DNA of 64,000 nucleotides, from the NCBI GenBank assembly GCA_963678705.1, contig OY783216.1, positions 11,594,001 to 11,658,000 of the forward strand, read 5' to 3'. Below are positions 14,016 through 29,204 of this stretch, piece after piece (the stretch's first letter is position 1; each line of letters starts with the position of its first letter). The translations under genes were made by a program, and so were the position numbers. Source of the stretch: Panorpa germanica. Lineage: Eukaryota > Arthropoda > Insecta > Mecoptera > Panorpidae. Below the pieces are notes generated by a model. It did no database searches. It was not told where the DNA came from and worked only from the letters and a program-made list of their open reading frames with translations.

Positions 14016-17000
14016 ATGCCGATCGAACACACACACAGTAAATAGGTACCCCTTGTGTTGCAAATCAAAATTAACGTCTTTGTTAACAAATATGTAGTTC
14101 TTCCTTTTTCTGTTAAGTCCCATCTGTCTTGCCAAAGGCAAGGATCATCATCTTTGTTTTACTTGAAGATATAGCCATTTTGTGTAGCTTCAAGAAACTA
14201 CACATTTTATCAAAACATACGTTTACACAACCTTTCGAGTGAGAAACACAGTCCTCGTCGAATACCATGTTCCAGAGTTGAGGACAACCATTAGATAGTT
14301 GCCTCTTTTCATGGAACGGTAATCGGTTTTTTGTAAAATTAATGTTTAACAATGAATATAGTTCTCCATAGTGCAGTAGACGTTCCTAGAGATTTTAGCC
14401 GGCCTAATTCTTCAAAGGGCACTTGGCCACCAGACATTATTAAAGGCACCCTGGAATTTTTATAAATTCTATATAGTATTATAATATGCGACAAGTTATG
14501 TTTTTTTTTGCATTATCTTTGGTATATTGTGATTGTTCATGAACAATCAGTCACAATTTTTAAGAAAACCATATATATTGTTTACTTATAACAATTAATG
14601 CACTCTCTCTATTATTTAAAACTCGCTTTTATACGAGTATAAACTAGTTGTTATGTATTAATATTATTTATAGTTAATGTTATTTGACTTACTTGATAGT
14701 GAGCAGCAACCTTTTGTTTTCCGTATATTTGTAGTGTTTATATGAGGTCTTCCTTATATAGGTCTACAGATTTCTTGAATTTCTTAACCAGTTGATGTTT
14801 TAGCACTAACACTAACCTAATTATTATCAATTTATTTGTCTATCGCACTTATTATTGTTTTATCTCAAAAACAACCAAGTTACAGTTTTGAGGTTATTTT
14901 CATAAGACCGCATGTACGCGTCATATATATATTTAGTTTTATTTTTCAACACTGGTTTCTAACTGTTAAGCATTTTTAACAACACTTATTTTAGTGTAAT
15001 TTAGCACAATATTAAAATAAACTTAAATACATTTCGTTAGAAGAAGTATTTATATAATATATTTATTTTTTTTTCGTAATTTATTTTTCACTTTTAATCA
15101 CTTTTTTTACCTAAACTAGCAGATGCCGATCGAACACACACACAGTAGATAGGTACCACTTGTGTTGCAAATCAAAATTAACGTCTTTGTTAACCAATAT
15201 GTAGTTCTTCCTTTTTCTGCTAAGTCCCATCTGTCTTGCCAGAGGCAAAGATCATCATCTTTGTTTTACTTGAAGATATAGCCATTTTGTGTAGCTTTAA
15301 GAAACTACACATTTTATCTATAGAAGCTAAAGAACGGCTTTCTAGTTGTTCTCTGCTATTTGCACCGACAAGGATCACTATCATTCAACAAAACATACGT
15401 TTACACAACCTTTCGAGTGAGAAACACAGTCCTCGTCGAATACCATGTTTCAGAGTTGAGGACAACCATTAGATAGTTGCCTGTTTTTAGGGAACGGTAA
15501 TCGGTTTGTAAAATAAATGTTTATCAATGAATATAGTTCTCCATAGTGCAGTAGACGTTCCTAGAGATTTTTGCCGGCCTATTTCTTCGAAGGGCACTTG
15601 GCCACCAGACATTATTAGAGGCACACTTTAATTTCTATAAATTCTATATAGTATTATAATATGCGACAAGTTATGTTTTTTTTTGCGCTATCCTGGTATA
15701 TTGTGATTGTTTATGAACAGTCAGTCACAATTTTTAAGAAAATCATATATATTGTTTACTTATAACAATTAATACACTCTCTTTATTATTTGAAACTCGC
15801 TTTTATACGAGTATAACCTAATTGTTATGTATTAATATTATTTATAGTTAATGTTATTTGACTTACTTGATAGTGAGCAGCAACCTTTTGTTTCCCGTAT
15901 ATTTGTAGTGTTTATATGAGGTCTTCCTTATATAGGTCTACAGATTTTTTGAATTTCTTAACCAGTTGATGTTTTAGCACTAACACTAACCTAATTATTA
16001 TTAATTTCTTTGTCTACCGCACTAATTATTGTTTAATTTCAAAAACCACAAAGTTACAGTTTTGAGGTTATTTTCATAAGACCGCGTGTACGCGTCATAT
16101 ATATATTTAGTTATATTTTTCAACACTGGTTTCTAACTGTCAAACATTTTTAAAAACACTTATTTTAGAGTAAATTAGCACAATATTAAAATAAACTTAA
16201 ATACATTTCGTTAGAGGAAGTATTTATATAATATATTTAATTTTTTTCTTTAATTAATTTCTTACTTTTAATCACTTTTTTCACCTAAAGTAGCAGATGC
16301 CGATGGAACACACACACAGTATATAGGTACCACTTGTGTTGCAAATCAAAATTAACGTCCTTGTTAACCAATATGTAGTTCTTCCTTTTTCTGCTAAGTC
16401 CCATCTGTCTTGCCAAAGACAAAGATCATCATCTTTGTTTTACTTGAAGATATAGCCATTTTGTGTAGCTTCAAGAAACTACACATTTTATCTATAGAAG
16501 CTAAAGAACGGCTTTCTAGTTGTTCTCTGCTATTTGCACTGACAAGGATCACTATCATTCGGCAAAACATACGTTTACACAACCTTTTGAGTGAGAAACA
16601 CAGTCCTCGTCGAATACCATGTTTCAGAGTTGAGGACAACCATTAGATAGTTGCCTGTTTTTAGGGAACGGTAATCGGTTTGTAAAATTAATGTTTATCA
16701 ATGAATATAGTTCTCCATAGTGCAGTAGACGTTCCTAGAGATTTTTGCCGGCCTATTTCTTCGAAGGGCACTTGGCCACCAGACATTATTAAAGGCACCC
16801 TGGAATTTCTTTAAATTCTATATAGTACTATAATATGCGACAAGTTATGTTTTTTCTTGCGTTATCTTGGTATAGTGTGATTGTTCATGAACAATCAGTC
16901 ACTATTTTCAAGAAAACCATATAAATTATTTACTGTTAACAATTAATACACTCTCTTTATTATTTGAAACTCGCTTTAATACGAGTATAAACTATTTGTT

Positions 17001-17907
17001 ATGTATTATTATTATTTATAGTTAATGTTATTTGACTTACTTGATAGTGAGCAGCAACCTTTTGTTCTCCGTATATTTGTAGTGTTTATATGAGGTCTTC
17101 CTTATATAGGTCTACAGATATCTTTAATTTCTTAACCAGTTGATGTTTTAGCACTAACACTAACCTAATTATTATCAATTTCTTTGTCTATCGCACTTAT
17201 TATTGTTTTATCTCAAAAACGACAAAGTTACAGTTTTGAGGTTATTTTCATAAAGCGTCATATATATATTTAGTTATATTTTTCAACACTAATTTCTAAC
17301 TGTCAAACATTTTTAGAAACACTTATTTTTGAGTAAATTAGCACAATATTAAAATAAACTTAAATACATTTCGTTAGTAGAAGTATTTATATAATATATT
17401 TAATCTTTTTCCGTAATTAATTTTTCACTTTTAATCACTTTTTTCACCTAAAGTAGCAGATGCCGATCGAACACACACACAGTAGATAGGTACCCCTTGT
17501 GTTGCAAATCAAAATTAACGTCTTTGTTAACCAATATGTAGTTCTTCCTTTTTCTGTTAAGTCCCATCTGTCTTTCCAAAGGCAAGGATCATCATCTTTG
17601 TTTTACTTGAAGATATAGCCATTTTGTGTAGTTTTAAGAAACTACACATTTTATCAAGACATACGTTTACACAACCTTTTGAGTGAGAAACACAGTCCTC
17701 ATCAAATACCATGTTCCAGAGTTGAGGACAACCATTAGATAGTTGCCTCTTTTCATGGAACGTTAATTGGTTTGTAAAATTAATGTTTAACAATGAATAT
17801 AGTTCTCCATAGTACAGTAGACGATCCTAGAGATTTTTGCCGGCCTAATTCTTTGAAGGGCATTTGGCCACCAGACATTAATAAAGGCACCCTGGAATTT
17901 TTATAAA

Positions 17908-18529
17908 TTCTATATAGTATTATCTTATGCGACAAGTTTTTTTTTTTTTGCGTTACCTTGGTATAGTGTGATTGTTCATGAGCAATCAGTCACAATTTTC
18001 AAGAAAACCATATATATTGTATACTTATAACAATTAATGCACTCTCTTTATTATTTGAAACTTGCTTTTATACAAGTATAACCTAATTGTTATGTATTAA
18101 TATTATTTATAGTTAATGTTATTTGACTTACTTAATAGTGAGCAGCAACCTTTTGTTTCCCGTATATTTGTAGTGTTTATATGAGGTTTTCCTTAAATAG
18201 GTCTACAGATTTTTTAATTTTTTTAACCAGTTTATGTTTTAGCACTAACACTAACCTAATTATTATTAATTTCTTTGTCTATCGCACTTGCTGCTCACTA
18301 TTAAGTAAGTCAAATAACATTAACTATAAATTATATTAATACATAACAATTAGGTTATACTCGTATAAAAGCGAGTTTTAAATAATAAAGAGAGTGTATT
18401 AATTGTTATAAGTATACAATATATATGGTTTTCTTGAAAATTGTGACTGATTGCTCATGAACAATCACACTATACCAAGGTAACGCAAAAAAAAACATAA
18501 CTTGTCGCATAAGATAATACTATATAGAA
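17908..18529. repeat. Fold-back (block B copy)
   Basis: Arms 17908-18147 and 18289-18529, 6197 bp from the block-A copy, with the same scar. The TATA-equivalent in the spacer reads CCTTAAATAGG, so TATATAAGG is broken on the sense strand here too. Confidence 0.92.
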
Positions 18530-20212
18530 TATAGCTTTAAGAGCTTAAGCTATAAGCTTTAAGAAACTACACATTTTATCAAAACATACGTTTACACAAC
18601 CTTTCGAGTGAGAAACACAGTCCTCGTCGAATACCATGTTCCAGAGTTGAGAACAACCATTAGATAGTTGCCTTTTTTCATGGAACGGTAATCGGTTTGT
18701 TAAATTAATGTTTAACAATTAATATAGTTCTCCATAGTGCAGTAGACGTTCCTAGAGATTTTTGCCAGCCTAATTCTTCGAAGGGCACTTAGCCACCAGA
18801 CATTATTAAAGGCACCCTAGAATTTCTATAAATTCTATATAGTATTATAATATGCGACAAGTTATGTATTTTTTTTGCGTTATCTTATTATAGTGTGATT
18901 GTTCATGAACATTCAGTCACAATTTTCAAGAAAACCATATATATTGTTTACTTATAACAATTAATACACTTTCCTTATTATTTGAAACTCGCTTTTATAC
19001 GAGTATAAACTAATTGTTATGTAATAATATTATTTATAGTTAATGTTATTTGACTTACTTGATAGTGAGCAGCAACCTTTTGTTTTCCGTATATTTGTAG
19101 TGTTTATATGATGTTTTCCTTATATAGGTCTACAGATTTCTTAAATTTATTAACCAGTTGATGTTTAAGCACTAACACTAACCTAATTATTATCAATTTC
19201 TTTGTCTATCGCACTTATTATTGTTTTATCTCAAAAACGACAAAGTTACAGTTTTGAGGTTATTTTCATAAGACCGCGTGTACGCGTCATATATATATTT
19301 AGTTATATTTTTCAACACTGGTTTCTAACTGTCAAACGTTTTTAGAAACACTTATTTTTAAGTAAATTAGCACAATATTAAATTAAACTTAAATACATTT
19401 CGTTAGAAGAAGTATTTATATAATATATTTAATTTTTTTCCCTAATTAATTTCCCACTTTTATTCACTTTTTTCACCTAAAGTAGCAGATGCCGATCGAA
19501 CACACACAGTAGATAGGTACCACTTGTGTTGCAAATCAAAATTAACGTCTTATGTAACGTAACCAATATGTAGTTCTTCCTTTTTCTGCTAAGTCCCATC
19601 TGTCTTGCCAAAAGCAAAGATCATCATCTTTGTTTTATTTGAAGATATAGCCATTTTGTGTAGCTTCTAGAAACTACACATTTTATCTATATAAGCTAAA
19701 GAACGGCTTTCTAGTTGTTCTCTACTATTTGCACCAACAAGGATCACTTTATCATTCGGCAAAACATACGATTACACAACCTTTCGAGTGAGAAACACAG
19801 TCCTCGTCGAATACCATGTTTCAGAGTTGAGGACAACCATTAGATAGTTGCCTGTTTTTATGGAACGGTAATCGGTTTGTAAAATTAATGTTTATCAATG
19901 AATATAGTTCTCCATAGTGCAGTAGACGTTCCTAGATATTTTTGCTGGCCTAATTCTTCGAAGGGCACTTGGCCACCAGACATTATTAAAGGCACACTTT
20001 AATTTACGCGTCATATATATATTTAGTTATATTTTTCAATACTGGTTTCTAACTGTCAAACATTTTTAAAAACACTAATTTTTGAGTAAATTAGCACAAT
20101 ATTAAAATAAACCTAAATACATTTCGTTAGTAGAAGTATTAATATAATATATTTAATCTTTTTCTGTAATTAATTTCTCACTTTTAATCACTTTTTTCAC
20201 CTAAAGTAGCAG

Positions 20213-21319
20213 ATGCCGATCGAACACACACACAGTAAATAGGTACCCCTTGTGTTGCAAATCAAAATTAACGTCTTTGTTAACAAATATGTAGTTCTTC
20301 CTTTTTCTGTTAAGTCCCATCTGTCTTGCCAAAGGCAAGGATCATCATCTTTGTTTTACTTGAAGATATAGCCATTTTGTGTAGCTTCAAGAAACTACAC
20401 ATTTTATCAAAACATACGTTTACACAACCTTTCGAGTGAGAAACACAGTCCTCGTCGAATACCATGTTCCAGAGTTGAGGAAAACCATTAGATAGTTGCC
20501 TCTTTTCATGGAACGGTAATCGGTTTTTTGTAAAATTAATGTTTAACAATGAATATAGTTCTCCATAGTGCAGTAGACGTTCCTAGAGATTTTAGCCGGC
20601 CTAATTCTTCAAAGGGCACTTGGCCACCAGACATTATTAAAGGCACCCTGGAATTTTTATAAATTCTATATAGTATTATAATATGCGACAAGTTATGTTT
20701 TTTTTTGCATTATCTTTGGTATATTGTGATTGTTCATGAACAATCAGTCACAATTTTTAAGAAAACCATATATATTGTTTACTTATAACAATTAATGCAC
20801 TCTCTCTATTATTTAAAACTCGCTTTTATACGAGTATAAACTAGTTGTTATGTATTATTATTATTTATAGTTAATGTTATTTGACTTACTTGATAGTGAG
20901 CAGCAACCTTTTGTTTTCCGTATATTTGTAGTGTTTATATGAGGTCTTCCTTATATAGGTCTACAGATTTCTTGAATTTCTTAACCAGTTGATGTTTTAG
21001 CACTAACACTAACCTAATTATTATCAATTTATTTGTCTATCGCACTTATTATTGTTTTATCTCAAAAACAACCAAGTTACAGTTTTGAGGTTATTTTCAT
21101 AAGACCGCATGTACGCGTCATATATATATTTAGTTTTATTTTTCAACACTGGTTTCTAACTGTTAAGCATTTTTAACAACACTTATTTTAGTGTAATTTA
21201 GCACAATATTAAAATAAACTTAAATACATTTCGTTAGAGGAAGTATTTATATAATATATTTATTTTTTTTTCGTAATTTATTTTTCACTTTTAATCACTT
21301 TTTTTACCTAAAGTAGCAG
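20213..21319 (-). repeat. Monomer following the truncated copy in block C, hybrid boundary downstream
   Basis: This 1107-bp interval lies between the truncated monomer (19489-20212, junction about 20005) and the monomer at 21320. It carries the left-array ORF-deletion type at 20310-20549. The next landmark has ATGCCGATGG with AGTATATAGG, markers of the 5688/16297 type, although its upstream half is of the 4513/15123 type. This marks a crossover inside the monomer. Confidence 0.7.
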
Positions 21320-24300
21320 ATGCCGATGGAACACACACACAGTATATAGGTACCACTTGTGTTGCAAATCAAAATTAACGTCTTTGTTAACCAATATGTA
21401 GTTCTTCCTTTTTCTGCTAAGTCCCATCTGTCTTGCCAGAGGCAAAGAACATCATCTTTGTTTTACTTGAAGATATAGCCATTTTGTGTAGCTTCAAGAA
21501 ACTACACATTTTATCTATAGAAGCTAAAGAACGGCTTTCTAGTTGTTCTCTGCTATTTGCACTGACAAGGATCACTATCATTCGGCAAAACATACGTTTA
21601 CACAACCTTTTGAGTGAGAAACACAGTCCTCGTCGAATACCATGTTTCAGAGTTGAGGACAACCATTAGATAGTTGCCTGTTTTTAGGGAACGGTAATCG
21701 GTTTGTAAAATTAATGTTTATCAATGAATATAGTTCTCCATAGTGCAGTAGACGTTCCTAGAGATTTTTGCCGGCCTATTTCTTCGAAGGGCACTTGGCC
21801 ACCAGACATTATTAGAGGCACACTTTAATTTCTATAAATTCTATATAGTATTATAATATGCGACAAGTTATGTTTTTTTTTGCGCTATCCTGGTATATTG
21901 TGATTGTTTATGAACAGTCAGTCACAATTTTCAAGAAAATCATATATATTGTTTACTTATAACAATTAATACACTCTCTTTATTATTTGATACTCGCTTT
22001 TATACGAGTATAAACTAATTGTTATATATTATTATTATTTATAGTTAATGTTATTTGACTTACTTGATAGTGAGCAGCAACCTTTTGTTTTTCGTATATT
22101 TGTCGTGTTTATATGAGGTCTTCCTTATATAGGTCTACAGATTTTTTGAATTTCTTAACCAGTTGATGTTTTAGCACTAACACTAACCTAATTATTATTA
22201 ATTTCTTTGTCTACCGCACTTATTATTGCTTTATCTTAAAAACGACAAAGTTACAGTTTTGAGGTTATTTTCATAAGACCGCGTGTACGCGTCATATATA
22301 TATTTAGTTATATTTTTCAACACTGGTTTCTAACTGTCAAACATTTTTAAAAACACTTATTTTAGAGTAAATTAGCACAATATTAAAATAAACTTAAATA
22401 CATTTCGTTAGAAGAAGTATTTATATAATATATTTAATTTTTTTCCCTAATTATATTCTCACTTTTAATCACTTTTTTCACCTAAAGTAGCAGATGCCGA
22501 TGGAACACACACACAGTAGATAGGTACTACTTGTGTTGCAAATCAAAATTAACGTCTTTGTTAATCAATATGTAGTTCTTCCTTTTTCTGTTAAGTCCCA
22601 TCTGTCTTGCTAAAGGCAAGGATAATCTTATTTGTTTTACTTGAAGATATAGCTATTTTGTGTAGCTTTAAGAAACTACAAATTTTATCAAAACATACAT
22701 TTACACAACCTTTTGAGTGAGAAACACAGTCCTCGTCAAATACCATGTGCCAGAGTTGAGGACTACCATTAGATAGTTGCCTCTTTTCATGGAACGGTAA
22801 TCGGTTTGTAAAATTATTGTTTAACAATGAATATAGTTCTCCATAGTGCAGTAGACGTTCCTAGAGATTTTTGCCGGCCTAATTCTTCGAAGGGCACTTG
22901 GCCACCAGTCATTATTAAAGGCACCCTAAAATTTTTATAAATTCTATATAGTATTATATTATGCGACAAGTTATGTTTTTTTTTGCGTTATCTTGGTATA
23001 GTGTGATTGTTCATGAGCAATTAGTCACAATTTTTAAGAAAACCATATATATTGTATACTTATAACAATTATTACACTCTCTTTATTATTTGAAACTCGC
23101 TTTTATACGAGTATAACCTAATTGTTATGTATTAATATTATTTATAGTTAATGTTATTTGACTTACTTGATAGTGAGCAGCAACCTTTTGTTTAACGTAT
23201 ATTTGTAGTGTTTATATGAGGTCTTCCTTATATAGGTCTACAGATTTTTTGAATTTCTTAACCAGTTGATGTTTTAGCACTAACACTAACCTAATTATTA
23301 TTAATTTCTTTGTCTACCGCACTTTTTATTGTTTTATTTTAAAAACCACAAAGTTACAGTTTTGAGGTTATTTTCATAGGATCGCGTGTACGCGTCATTG
23401 TATATATTTAGTTATATTTTTCAACACTGGTTTCTAACTGTCAAGCATTTTTAACAACACTTATTTTAGAGTAATTTAGCACAATATTAAAATAAACTTA
23501 AATACATTTCGTTAGAAAAAGTATTTATATAATATATTTAATTTTTTTCCGTAATTATTTTCTTACTTTTACTCACTTTTTTTACCTAAAGTAGCAGATG
23601 CCGATCGAACACACACACAGTAGATAGGTACCACTTGTGTTGCAAATCAAAATTAACGTCTTTGTTAACCAATATGTAGTTCTTCCTTTTTCTGCTAAGT
23701 CCCATCTGTCTTGCCAAAAGCAAAGATCATCATCTTTGTTTTACTTGAAGATATAGCCATTTTGTGTAGCTTCAAGAAACTACACATTTTATCTATAGAA
23801 GCTAAAGAACGGCTTTCTAGTTGTTCTCTGCTATTTGCACCGACAAGGATCACTATCATTCGGCAAAACATACGTTTACACAACCTTTCGAGTAAGAAAC
23901 ACAGTCCTCGTCGAATACCATGTTCCAGACTTGAGGACAACCATTAGATAGTTGCCTATTTTCATGGAACGGTAATCGGTTTGTAAAATTAATGTTAAAA
24001 CAATGAATATAGTTTTCCATAGTGCAGTAGACGTTCCTAGAGATTTTTGCCGGCCTAATTCTTCGAAGGGCACTTAGACACCAGACATTATTAAAGGCAC
24101 ACTGGATTTTCTATAAATTCTATATAGTATTATAATATGCGACAAGTTTTTTTTTTTTGCGTTATCCTGTAAAAGTGTGATTGTTCATGAACAGTCAGTC
24201 ACAATTTTCAAGAAAATCATAAAAATTGTTTACTGATAACAATAAAAACACTCTCTTTATTATTTGATACTCGCCTTTATACGAGTATAAACTAATTGTT

Positions 24301-27300
24301 ATATATTAATATTATTTATAGTTAATGTTATTTGACTTATTAGATAGTGAGCAGCAACCTTTTGTTTTCCGTATATTTGTAGAGTTTATATGAGGTCTTC
24401 CTTATATAGGTCTACAGATTTCTTAAATTTCTTAACCAGTTGATGTTTTAGCACTAACACTAACCAAATTATTATCTATTTGTTTTGTCTATCGCACTTA
24501 TTATTGTTTTATCTCAAAAACGACAAAGTTACAGTTTTAAGGTTATTTTCATAAGACCGCGTGTACGCGTCATATATATATTTAGTTATATTTTTTAACA
24601 CTGGTTTCTAACTGTCAAACATTTTTAAAAACACTTATTTTTGAGTAAATAAGCACAATAATAAAATAAACTTAAATACATTTTGTTAGTAGAAGTATTT
24701 ATATAATATATTTAATCTTTTTCCGTAATTAATTTCTCACTTTTAATCACTTTTTTCACCTAAAGTAGCAGATGCCGATCGAACACACACAGTAGATAGG
24801 TACCACTTGTGTTGCAAATCAAAATTAACGTCTTTGTTAACCAATATGTAGTTCTTCCTTTTTCTGCTAAGTCGCATCTGTCTTGCCAAAGGCAAAGATC
24901 ATCATCTTTGTTTTACTTGAAGATATAGCCATTTTGTGTAGCTTCTAGAAACTACACATTTTATCTATAGAAGCTAAAGAACGGCTTTCTAGTTGTTTTT
25001 TACTATTTGCACCGACAAGGATCACTTTATCATTCGGCAAAACATACGATTACACAACCTTTCGAGTAAAAAACACAGTCCTCGTCGAATACCATGTTTC
25101 AGAGTTGAGGACAACCATTAGATAGTTGCCTGTTTTTATGGAACGGTAATCGGTTTGTAAAATTAATGTTTATCAATGAATATAGTTCTCCATAGTGCAG
25201 TAGACGTTCCTAGAGATTTTTGCCGGCCTAATTCTTCGAAGGGCACTTGGCCACCAGACATTATTAAAGGCACACTTTAATTTCTTTAAATTCTATATAG
25301 TATTATAATATGCGACAAGTTATGTTTTTTTTTGCGTTATCCTGGTATATTGTGATTGTTTATGAACAGTCAGTCACAATTTTCAAGAAAATCATATATA
25401 TTGTTTACTTATAACAATTAATACACTCTCTTTATTATTTGATACTCGCTTTTATACGAGTATAAACTAATTGTTATATATTATTATTATTTATAGTTAA
25501 TGTTATTTGACTTACTTGATAGTGAGCAGCAACCTTTTGTTTTCCGTATATTTGTAGTGCTTATATGAGGTCTTCCTTATATCGGTCTACAGATTTCTTG
25601 AATTTCTTATCCAGTTGATGTTTTAGCACTAACACTAACCTAATTATTATCAATTTTTTTGTCTATCGCACTTATTATTGCTTTATCTCAAAAACGACAA
25701 AGTTACAGTTTTGAGGTTATTTTCATAAGATCGCGTGTACGCGTCATTGTATATATTTAGTTATATTTTTCAACACTGGTTATTAACTGTCAAGCATTTT
25801 TAACAACACTTATTTTAGAGTAATTTAGCACAATATTAAAATAAACTTAAATACATTTCGTTAGAAGAAGTATTTATATAATATATTTAATTTTTTTCCC
25901 TAATTAATTTCTCACTTTTAATCACTTTTTTCACCTATAGTAGCAGATGCCGATGGAACACACACACAGTAGATAGGTACCACTTGTGTTGCAAATTAAA
26001 ATTAACGTCTTTGTTAATCAATATGTAGTTCTTCCTTTTTCTGTTAAGTCCCATCTGTCTTGCTAAAGGCAAGGATAATCTTCTTTGTTTTACTTGAAGA
26101 TATAGCTATTTTGTGTAGCTTTAAGAAACTACACATTTTATCAAAACATACATTTACACAACCTTTCGAGTGAGAAACACAGTCCTCGTCAAATACCATG
26201 TGCCAGAGTTGAGGACTACCATTAGATAGTTGCCTGTTTTATGGAACGTAATCGGTTTGTAAAATTATTGTTTAACAATAAATATAGTTCTCCATAGTGC
26301 AGTAGACGTTCCTAGAGATTTTTGCCGGCCTAATTCTTCGAAGGGCACTTAGCCACCAGACATTATTAAAGGCACCGTAAAATTTTTATAAATTCTATAT
26401 AGTATTATATTATGCGACAAGTTATGTTTTTTTTTGCGTTATCTTGGTATAGTGTGATTGTTCATGAGCAATCAGTCACAATTTTAAGAAAACCATATAT
26501 ATTGTATACTTATAACAATTAATACACTCTCTTTATTATTTGAAACTCGCTTTTATACGAGTATAACCTAATTGTTATGTATTAATATTATTTATAGTTA
26601 ATGTTATTTGACTTACTTGATAGTGAGCAGCAACCTTTTGTTTCCGTATATTTGTAGTGTTTATATGAGGTCTTCCTTATATAGGTCTACAGATTTTTTG
26701 AATTTTTTAACCAGTGATGTTTTAGCACTAACACTAACCTAATTATTATTAATTTCTTTGTCTATCGCACTTATTATTGTTTTATTTCAAAAACCACAAA
26801 GTTACAATTTTGAGGTTATTTTCATAAGACCGCGTGTACGCGTCATTGTATATATTTAGTTATATTTTTCAACACTGGTTTCTAACTGTCAAACATTTTT
26901 AAAACACTTATTTTAGAGTAAATTAGCACAATATTAAAATAAACCTAAATACATTGTGTTAGAAGAAGTATTTATATAATATATTTAATTTTTTTCCGTA
27001 ATTAATTTCTTACTTTTACTCACTTTTTTCACCTAAAGTAGCAGATGCCGATCGAACACACACACAGTAAATAGGTACCACTTGTGTTGCAAATCAAAAT
27101 TAACGTCTTTGTTAACCAATTTGTAGTTTTTCTTTTTCTGTTAATTCCCATCTGTCTTGCCAAAGGCAAGGATCATCATCTTAGTTTTACTTAAAGATAT
27201 AGCCGTTTTGTGTTGCTTCAAGAAACTACACATTTTATTAAAACATACGTTTACACAACCTTTCGAGTGAGAAACACAGTCCTCGTCGAATACCATGTTT

Positions 27301-28583
27301 CAGAGTTAAGGACAACCACTAGATAGTTGCCTCTTTTCATGGAACGGTAATCGGTTTGTAAAATTAATGTTTTACAATGAATATAGTTCTCCATAGTGCA
27401 GTAGACGTTCCTAGAGATTTTTGCCGGCCTAATTCTTCAAAGGGCACTTGGCCACCAGACATTATTAAAGGCACCCTGGAATTTCTTTAAATTCTATATA
27501 GTACTATAATATGCGACAAGTTATGTTTTTTCTTGCGTTATCTTGGTATAGTGTGATTGTTCATGAACAATCAGTCACTATTTTCAAGAAAACCATATAA
27601 ATTATTTACTGTTAACAATTAATACACTCTCTTTATTATTTGAAACTCGCTTTAATACGAGTATAAACTATTTGTTATGTATTATTATTATTTATAGTTA
27701 ATGTTATTTGACTTACTTGATAGTGAGCAGCAACCTTTTGTTCTCCGTATATTTGTAGTGTTTATATGAGGTCTTCCTTATATAGGTCTACAGATATCTT
27801 GAATTTCTTAACCAGTTGATGTTTTAGCACTAACACTAACCTAATTATTATCAATTTCTTTGTCTATCGCACTTATTATTGTTTTATCTCAAAAACGACA
27901 AAGTTACAGTTTTGAGGTTATTTTCATAAAGCGTCATATATATATTTAGTTATATTTTTCAACACTGGTTTCTAACTGTCAAACATTTTTAGAAACACTT
28001 ATTTTTGAGTAAATTAGCACAATATTAAAATAAACTTAAATACATTTCGTTAGTAGAAGTATTTATATAATATATTTAATCTTTTTTCGTAATTAATTTT
28101 TCACTTTTAATCACTTTTTTCACCTAAAGTAGCAGATGCCGATCGAACACACACACAGTAGATAGGTACCCCTTGTGTTGCAAATCAAAATTAACGTCTT
28201 TGTTAACCAATATGTAGTTCTTCCTTTTTCTGTTAAGTCCCATCTGTCTTTCCAAAGGCAAGGATCATCATCTTTGTTTTACTTGAAGATATAGCCATTT
28301 TGTGTAGCTTTAAGAAACTACACATTTTATCAAGACATACGTTTACACAACCTTTTGAGTGAGAAACACAGTCCTCATCAAATACCATGTTCCAGAGTTG
28401 AGGACAACCATTAGATAGTTGCCTCTTTTCATGGAACGTTAATTGGTTTGTAAAATTAATGTTTAACAATGAATATAGTTCTCCATAGTACAGTAGACGA
28501 TCCTAGAGATTTTTGCCGGCCTAATTCTTTGAAGGGCATTTGGCCACCAGACATTAATAAAGGCACCCTGGAATTTTTATAAA

Positions 28584-29204
28584 TTCTATATAGTATTATC
28601 TTATGCGACAAGTTTTTTTTTTTTTGCGTTACCTTGGTATAGTGTGATTGTTCATGAGCAATCAGTCACAATTTTCAAGAAAACCATATATATTGTATAC
28701 TTATAACAATTAATGCACTCTCTTTATTATTTGAAACTTGCTTTTATACAAGTATAACCTAATTGTTATGTATTAATATTATTTATAGTTAATGTTATTT
28801 GACTTACTTAATAGTGAGCAGCAACCTTTTGTTTCCGTATATTTGTAGTGTTTATATGAGGTTTTCCTTAAATAGGTCTACAGATTTTTTAATTTTTTTA
28901 ACCAGTTTATGTTTTAGCACTAACACTAACCTAATTATTATTAATTTCTTTGTCTATCGCACTTGCTGCTCACTATTAAGTAAGTCAAATAACATTAACT
29001 ATAAATTATATTAATACATAACAATTAGGTTATACTCGTATAAAAGCGAGTTTTAAATAATAAAGAGAGTGTATTAATTGTTATAAGTATACAATATATA
29101 TGGTTTTCTTGAAAATTGTGACTGATTGCTCATGAACAATCACACTATACCAAGGTAACGCAAAAAAAAACATAACTTGTCGCATAAGATAATACTATAT
29201 AGAA
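28584..29204. repeat. Fold-back (block C copy)
   Basis: Same structure about 10676 bp after the block-B copy, with the same scar. An open frame at 28799-29014 crosses from one arm into the other and is a by-product of the inversion, not a gene. Confidence 0.92.

Larger units (their letters stand above)
13292..19488 (-). repeat. HOR block B (6197 bp), four monomers lost
   Basis: Intervals are 724, 1107, 1174, 1163 and 2029 bp. Relative to block A, the four monomers with landmarks 6862, 7962, 9066 and 10171 are missing. The join lies between about 16660 and 16796. The sequence before it matches the monomer near 5688-6190, and after it (GGCACCCTGGAATTTCTTTA onward) matches block A from about 10590. 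Both sides are at the same monomer phase, as expected from unequal crossover between homologous monomers. Confidence 0.88.

Noticed and set aside
28799..29014. 71-codon ORF across the fold-back
   Set aside because: Created by the inversion joining two halves of the same non-coding segment; absent from ordinary monomers.
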